Assembly: GCA_027405735.1 (NCBI GenBank)
Contig: JAPEHQ010000012.1
Coordinates: forward strand, 1,488,001 to 1,552,000
Direction: 5' to 3'
Origin: Mucor racemosus
Taxonomy: Eukaryota > Mucoromycota > Mucoromycetes > Mucorales > Mucoraceae
DNA: 64,000 nt
Below the pieces are notes generated by a model. The model was not told the origin of the DNA. It was given only the letters and a program-made list of their open reading frames with translations, and made no database searches. The translations under genes were made by a program, and so were the position numbers. Shown piece after piece: positions 58,683-64,000 of the stretch (positions within the stretch are counted from its first letter, which is position 1; each line of letters starts with the position of its first letter).

Positions 58683-59906
58683 TTATTTCAAAAGATTGAT
58701 TTCAATTGTCCATACAACAGGAGCATCTGTCACTATTTCAATCATCTCATTTTCTACAGCATTTGATGTGCTAACCATACCACCGAATTCGCATTTCAAG
58801 TTTTCTAAATGAAGAAAAAAATGGGTTAAAAAAGAAATACCGCCATCATGAGAATTACACATTTATATTTACCCATATCCCATTTTAATCCTTTCGTTGT
58901 AAGGGTAGCAGGCGATCCAATTGGCATTACACCACAAGTCGGACCTAATTGTTATTGCTGTAAGTTTCTTCTCTCTACAACACTCCCCCCCCCCATTTTT
59001 ATTATCTGTGTTACTTACCTTCCAAGTCCAGCTGACAATGTATTTGGTGTGTTCCCTAAATTGATCTTTTTTAGCAAACATAAACTCATCAAATATGAGA
59101 ACTACTTACTTTATCTAATAACATGGTTAAGTTCTCATCACTAACAAGTATAAATCTTCTTTCTATTTGATCTTTAAGCATATAAAGCATATTAATACTA
59201 GCTATTGTTTGGTCAAATCTACCACCCAAAGCAGGTGTTGCCACAATATCAAACTATATAAAGAAATCGAAACTCAATATCATGCTAATAACGTTGCACT
59301 TTATATATTTACAATTTGTCCCCTTTCTTTTTCTTTTTCATTCAATAAAGCTACACACTTCATAAAATCTGTCGAATCTTGATCGCTCACTTTTGTAATT
59401 TTGACACTCTTGACAAAATAAAAAATAAAAAAACTGTTGTCATGACAAGCGCACAAATAAGGAAAGCTTATTTTAGACTTACCTTGGATTCATAATATGC
59501 TCGAACATCAGGTCTAATAGAATCTAAGTCTCCTCGAATTTCATCTGGAATGTATCTAATATGAATGATTAATCATTTGCTCGGTGGGTTTTTAGTTTCA
59601 TTTGATATTTACTGTGCTAGCTTATGTTGATCATGCTTGAACGCGTCATACAGTCTATTCGAGCCACCATCAGCAACAAATTTATAGGTTGCTATGGTAA
59701 TTGATCGAGAAATTAAGTTTTTCTGTATTTGACATTTTCAGCTTTTCTTCAATTTTACCATTATTCCATAGTCTGTTAAATGCATCGACATGATTGATAG
59801 GTTGATTCAAAACGATAAGACAAAACTTTTTAGCATTACCATCTCTAGATAAAATATTTGATGGACACCAATGAGTAATAAGACTAATTAAATTCTTCTT
59901 GATCAT
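58683..59906 (-). CDS. Thiamine pyrophosphokinase, 8 exons
   Basis: Transfers pyrophosphate from ATP to thiamine, giving the cofactor TPP. Exons 59906-59759, 59691-59613, 59555-59483, 59408-59313, 59253-59110, 59055-59019, 58944-58873 and 58804-58683 encode 256 aa. Motifs in order: CLIVLNQPI, YKFVADGGSNRLYDAF, YIPDEIRGDLDSIRPDVRAY, VSDQDSTDFMKC, TPALGGRFDQTIASINMLY, EGPTCGVMPIGSPAT, TKGLKWDM and GGMVSTSNAVE. These are the catalytic and substrate-binding motifs of TPK (DGGxNRL, GDxDS, DQDxTD, GGRxDQ). The 37 bp exon 6 uses the AG at 59056; other acceptors break the frame. Intron 6 contains a run of ten C on the plus strand. Confidence 0.94.
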
Positions 59907-60440
59907 TTTCAGCAAAAAAAAAAAAAGGATAAGAAAAAGAAGATAGAGAGGAGAGAGATGAATCCATCGGAACTTAATATCTGATATCTTTTCAATCATC
60001 TTTGTATAATGCTAAAATCAGTAGGTTTTTTTTCACCTCATACTGCGTGTATTGATATCATATGATCTCACACACATCTTACATAAACACTCACACTCAC
60101 TCACACAATTGCATATCTAAAATATGTTTCAAGTCAATATTAAATGCGTTGTTACTTACTTAATTCAAAAGATGCCGTTTGTGCAAAGTATTGCTTTCTC
60201 AATTGTTCTTGACCCTCCAACCCCAGATCACGTCACTTTAAGTCAGTGTAAAGTACAGCAAACTGTAATTTCATACAAGGTATCATTCAATTGGTCAACC
60301 CTGGGAACATTTTGCTGGCAGGACAGGCCCATTGGGCCCCCAAAGAGAAAGAGAGGGTGGCAGGATTTTTATTGTGTTATAAATCAAAAATCCTTCAAAA
60401 ATAAAATCTTTTCTTACGGAATTTTTCTTTTAAAAAAAAA
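59907..60440. promoter_or_regulatory. Divergent promoter between thiamine pyrophosphokinase and HSP10
   Basis: 534 bp separate the start codons. The stretch includes GATCACGTCACTT near 60226-60238 (a CRE/ACGT-core-like word), CACTCACACTCACTCACAC-type repeats near 60090, and a comparatively GC-rich patch at 60300-60365. A 107-codon ORF at 60124-60447 has no motif and runs across the HSP10 start, so it is taken as chance. I could not identify a clear heat-shock element. Confidence 0.4.
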
Positions 60441-60933
60441 ATGGTAAACTAATTTATATGAATCTTTTAAATTGAAACATGTAATTCTAATTGATAATTA
60501 TAAAATAGTCAGTTGCTAACAAACTCAAGAGCATTGTTCCTCTTCTCGATCGCGTTTTAGTTCAACGTATCAAGCCTGTCGAGGTATTTACAGTTTAGAT
60601 ATAAAAAAGCATAATAAAACTAATAAATTCTGTGCGAATAGAAAACTTCTGCTGGTATCTTTATTCCTGAGAAGGCTCAAGAAGCTATCAACGAAGCTTA
60701 TGTTGTTGCTGTCGGTAAAGGTGCTCTTAACAAAGAAGGTGGTCATATCCCTCTTCAAGTAAACACCGGTGATAAGGTCATCCTTCCTCCTTATGGTGGT
60801 AGCCCTATTAAGGTTTCTGGAGAGGTAAATACATTTGATTTATGTAATAAAATATACAACTAATTTCAAAATCTTAAATTAGGAATATCTTTTGTTCCGT
60901 GATTCTGAAATCCTTGCAAAGGTTGTCGAGTAA
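60441..60933 (+). CDS. HSP10: Mitochondrial 10 kDa chaperonin HSP10 (GroES type), 4 exons
   Basis: Co-chaperonin lid of HSP60 in the mitochondrial matrix. Exons 60441-60443, 60509-60583, 60642-60824 and 60883-60933 encode 103 aa. The first coding exon is the ATG alone; the 65 bp intron has a CTAATTGAT branch-like site and ends in TAG. The protein MSVANKLKSIVPLLDRVLVQ, RIKPVEKTSAGIFIPEKAQE, AYVVAVGKGALN, VNTGDKVILPPYGGSPIKVS, EEYLLFRDSEILAKVVE matches GroES end to end, including the signature PLLDRVLVQR, the mobile loop KTSAGIFIPE and the DxEILA end. No cleavable presequence is present, as is usual for HSP10. Without the ATG exon there is no Met before SVANK. Confidence 0.93.
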
Positions 60934-61333
60934 ATTAATCAAGACTTGTGAATAATTTTCTAATGGAAAATAAAAAAAAGGGTGTTGTATTATGTATATA
61001 TAATATGATTATGCCTTCGATGTAATGTATTTATATGATTTATGTATGGATTTATGCTCCCATTGAGGCTGGTAAACAATTATATTTGATGGTTTTTTTT
61101 TTATTTGTATGGCTGTTTGTAAGTAAATTCCACCAACATATGAGCTTTATTGAGCTCATTCTCTTTCCGTGAATATTTGATGGGTTATTACAAAAAAAAC
61201 AGTCGAAATTGTACGCAAACGTATCGAAAAATCAATTAAAGGGCTATCAAAAGCATCAAAATAATTAAGTACGGGGATTTAAAATTGAGATTCGCGACTG
61301 ATTTATTTTTGTTCCAAATTGACGTTTTTAACC
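60934..61333. other. HSP10 3' flank
   Basis: AATAAAAAAAAGGG at about 60968 could act as a poly-A signal. The remaining sequence is AT-rich with no coding signal, up to the SINE target site. Confidence 0.35.
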
Positions 61334-61347
61334 GAAATTAGATTTTA
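61334..61347. repeat. Target-site duplication of the SINE, left copy
   Basis: GAAATTAGATTTTA, identical to 61756-61769. Confidence 0.92.
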
Positions 61348-61755
61348 GCCCTTGGTGGTTGGGCCGAATGGTTAAGAAGTGTACTTCCCAAGCGCACGAC
61401 TCGAGTTCGAATCCTGGTGGACGCAAGTTTGTTTGATAATATTATGTAGTACTGTATTTCCTGTTTAGTGTCATGTCACCAACCCACAACTTTTTCGTAT
61501 GACGTTCTCCGCATGCCCGTTTTGGCTCTTGGTGCAGCACTTTAATTAGTCGATTTCTTTCCCATCTTTCATAGTATAATCATTATAGCGACCTTGTTTA
61601 CAGTAGGCCCACTTGTGGAGACCTCTCAACCTCTTCCCATATGGCTTACGTTGTGCTACATGAAACGTTATTGTAGGAGTTTCATGTATATTAAGTCTTC
61701 ACATTAAATAATAATAAATAAAGTATATCCACTACGTTCTACCCTAAAAAAAAAA
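61348..61755 (+). mobile_element. Complete tRNA-derived SINE
   Basis: 408 bp with a tRNA-related head, an unrelated body and a terminal A-run (61746-61755). The head (about 61350-61425) has an A-box TGGGCCGAATGG and a B-box GAGTTCGAATCC. A CCC triplet is at the anticodon position in the loop TTCCCAA, so a glycine tRNA-like ancestor is suggested. Acceptor and T stems pair poorly, so this is not a tRNA gene. The body (61426-61745) has no ORF of note and includes TGCAGCAC and GTGGAGACCTCTC. Both sides carry a perfect 14 bp duplication, the hallmark of LINE-driven retroposition. No second copy was noticed in the window. Confidence 0.88.
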
Positions 61756-61769
61756 GAAATTAGATTTTA
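61756..61769. repeat. Target-site duplication of the SINE, right copy
   Basis: GAAATTAGATTTTA directly after the A-run; perfect match to 61334-61347. Confidence 0.92.
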
Positions 61770-62739
61770 AACAATTTTTCCTCTACCTTTCACCTATTTA
61801 GCATCACTAATGCTATTAATTACGCTGATAGAGCTTAAAAAGCTCTATTACATGATATTTTTTGTTCTTAATTCTTTCTCATAAAATTCTTCATTATCAT
61901 TGAAATTCTAAAATATCAAAAACTAGCAAAAAGTCAAAAAATTACGCATAAAGCGCTAGTGCTTAACAGTTCCAAATGAAGTAGCGAGTTTTTACAAACA
62001 TTTTATGCCAATATATACCATAATAAAAAGTCCCGTTTTTCGGGTGAAAAATCGAAATTTGTCAAAATTAGCATTTTTCATGAGGTATACCTCATGGAAA
62101 ATGGTGGAAAAATTTATAATTTAGAAAATCCGTAAAAACTGTATAGAAACTATCTATTGAGTTAGAGCAATCGTTTGGTATATGTCTGGCATTCAGGAAA
62201 TGCGTATAGCCATCAAAATGCGCTGTTTCAAGTTGCTGATTTGAGTGATTTTCGGTGAAACAGCGCCTAGTTGTTACACATTTCTCCAAATCCAGAGTAT
62301 ATATTGCAATTCTGTTTGTCAATAATAACAAACGTAACTGTCAGGTATCTATTGATACTATATGTCATGATCCAGGTCAAGTTACGAATGCGTGAACATT
62401 ACTTTTATAGTTTACACTTTCACTGCCAGCAAGTGAGCGCTCAGTTCAAAACCAGCCATAGCAACTTATTTGGAATGAAAAATAACTAAAAAAAAAATAC
62501 GATATAATACTAGACGTTTTAAGATAGGCGGCTCAGCTTTGTTTAATAATATAAATTAACCAAAATATCTTGTAATAATCCTTTAAACATTCGTCGAAAT
62601 GGTAAAAAACAAGGCTTCAATCAAACCAATAAAGATTTAGCGGAGAAATGCTTCCAAAAAACTTCCATTTTCCATGCTACTGCCACTGAAAGAAATAAAT
62701 TTTCCATTCTGTTCTTTTATTACATCAACAATAAAGAAA
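61770..62739. other. Non-coding spacer with an 18 bp palindrome
   Basis: AT-rich. 62079-62096 reads CATGAGGTATACCTCATG, a perfect palindrome flanked by imperfectly symmetric A/T runs. No gene is recognised. The last part is the promoter and 5' leader of the ZNF277-like gene. Confidence 0.4.
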
Positions 62740-64000
62740 ATGGCAGACGACGGCGAGTGGCATACAGTAACAAGTAACAAGCATGTTCATATTCCTGCGG
62801 CAGCTGCTTCTGCTACCAAGACTACACCAGCTTCCTCAAATCCTTCTAAATCTCGACGCAAATCTCGGCCCAACATCAATGTACCTAAGCAACAACAAAA
62901 GCAACAGCAGCACCACCATTCAAAGGATAACAAAAGCAGCATCAAAAAACCTTCTAATTTTACTGCTAGTAGTACCAAGTCTACCACTGCTAAAGCCAAC
63001 AATCGTAGCCTTGGACACGATTCTTCTGTTTCTTTGTCCAACAACAACAACAACAACCCATTCCATGCAGCAGCAGATGACTCTGATTCTGATGAAGAGG
63101 AAGAAGATGGACAAGTAGATCCTATTGATATCCCTGTTCCTCCTTATCACACAACCATTGTCGTTTCTTGTCCTTTAAATGATTGCGATTCACCAATCCC
63201 TTTTATGGATACAACTTCTTTGGTTAAACATTTGAAAGGAGAGCATAAGCTCATGTTTAAAAACCTTCATCATATGTATATGGCTTTGGACGCTTATTTA
63301 GCTAGATGGGCAAAGGAATTGGAATTGAAGCCTATCACTGAATATGCCCATTTGGAACCTTTGGATAATAATGAAAGTAATGTTTATTTATCTTTATTAT
63401 CTCGAATATAGTTTGACAGTTGATTTTTTTTTTTTTTTTTTTTTTTTTTTGAATAGTTTATATGATTGATCCCGAGAAATGTGCAATGGATAAGGAAATC
63501 AGAGAAGATATGCAACGCGCTAAATTGGTAATTGTACTTTTCATGAGCTAGTTATACACAAAGTATTAATTTTTTCTTATAATACAATGTTAGAATGAAG
63601 TTCTAAAAACCCAACAAGATGAGCGTGAAACTGATTCAAAAGCACCTCGTAAATGTCTCTTTTGTAAAATTGTTTGTGATAACAGGTAAGTAAAAGCTAT
63701 AACTTTCAGGAAAATTGCATTTAATGTGGTTAAATTCGTAGAGCAATTTTATTCAAACATATGTTTGCTGAGCATAATTTCAATATTGGATTACCAGATA
63801 ATTTAGTACATGTAAATGAATTTTTAGATACATTGGAAGCCAAGCTATCAAAGTGAGTATTACCTGATTATAATGATGGAAAGACATTGTTATTGAGTGA
63901 AATAACATATAATAGGCTCCAATGTTTATATTGTGAAAAGACCTTTACAAGCCCTGCCGTTTTACGTAAACATATGAGAAAGAAGAAGCATTTCAAGATT
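62740..64000 (+). CDS. ZNF277-like C2H2 zinc-finger protein, 5' part (runs off the window)
   Basis: Exons 62740-63376, 63457-63527, 63594-63685, 63742-63852 and 63916 onward, with the 3' end beyond 64000. The N-terminus (MADDGEWHTVTSNKHVH) leads to a Lys/Gln/Ser-rich stretch and an acidic patch (DDSDSDEEEED). Zinc-finger modules then appear: CPLNDCDSPI...LVKHLKGEH, CLFCKIVCDNRAILFKHMFA, EHNFNIGLPDNLVHVNEFLD and LQCLYCEKTFTSPAVLRKHM, RKKKHFKI. The sequence 'AEHNFNIGLPDN...EFLDTLEAKLSKLQCLYCEKTF' is characteristic of ZNF277, a family related to ribosome-associated zf-C2H2_2 proteins. An upstream ATG at 62674 is a possible alternative start. Intron 1 includes a run of about 27 T. Confidence 0.88.

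Noticed and set aside
60124..60447. 107-codon ORF upstream of HSP10
   Set aside because: No recognisable motif; it spans the HSP10 promoter and crosses its start codon in another frame.
61350..61425. A functional glycine tRNA gene
   Set aside because: The 5' and 3' acceptor arms do not pair and the T stem has mismatches; the target duplication and A-tail show it is a SINE head.
1..64000. CRISPR array or bacterial operon structures
   Set aside because: No regularly spaced direct repeats. Gene structure is intron-rich and eukaryotic throughout.

Overview
The window looks like nuclear DNA of an early-diverging filamentous fungus, most likely Mucoromycota/Mucorales-like. This is inferred from the AT-rich composition, the many 50-70 bp GT-AG introns, the polyN/polyQ/polyH tracts, and the gene set: velvet, an MCM1-type MADS-box factor, CreA/Mig1-like fingers, an HOS4-like ankyrin protein and an MFSD1-like carrier. 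Fourteen protein-coding genes can be modelled. For nearly all of them I joined the exons by hand at GT...AG sites, and the frame closes to an exact number of codons. The genus is not determined.

Left gene block (126-12872): NMN adenylyltransferase (-) and the small telomere protein TEN1 (+) share a 188 bp divergent promoter. They are followed by serine palmitoyltransferase subunit LCB2 (+), a METTL25-like methyltransferase (+) converging on mitochondrial ribosomal protein uL6m (-), and an HOS4-like ankyrin protein (+).

Repeat island 1 (about 13500-24900) is nested transposon debris. It holds solo LTRs of several families, most with perfect 5 bp target-site duplications, a TA-targeting MITE, a truncated Tc1/mariner HTH, a four-copy AT-rich repeat (here 'F/E'), and a composite repeat (here 'GH') that has captured part of a dynein intermediate-chain gene.

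Middle gene block (25115-33417): MCR1-type cytochrome b5 reductase (-), a nine-exon velvet regulator (+), an MCM1/SRF-like MADS-box factor (+), and an MFSD1-like transporter (-).

Repeat island 2 (about 35390-47350) carries the same families, with further nested solo LTRs, a possible copia scrap and two more GH copies with the dynein fragment.

Right gene block (47587-64000): a Baeyer-Villiger-type flavin monooxygenase (-), a CreA/Mig1-like zinc finger (-), an unrecognised 732-residue low-complexity protein (-), thiamine pyrophosphokinase (-) divergent from mitochondrial chaperonin HSP10 (+, with a first coding exon that is only ATG), a complete tRNA-derived SINE with a 14 bp duplication, and the start of a ZNF277-like C2H2 protein that runs off the window. 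The genes are mostly unrelated housekeeping and regulatory functions; no metabolic cluster is apparent. The most interesting material is the repeat content: datable nested insertions, an exon-intron gene fragment spread by a repeat, and an intact SINE.
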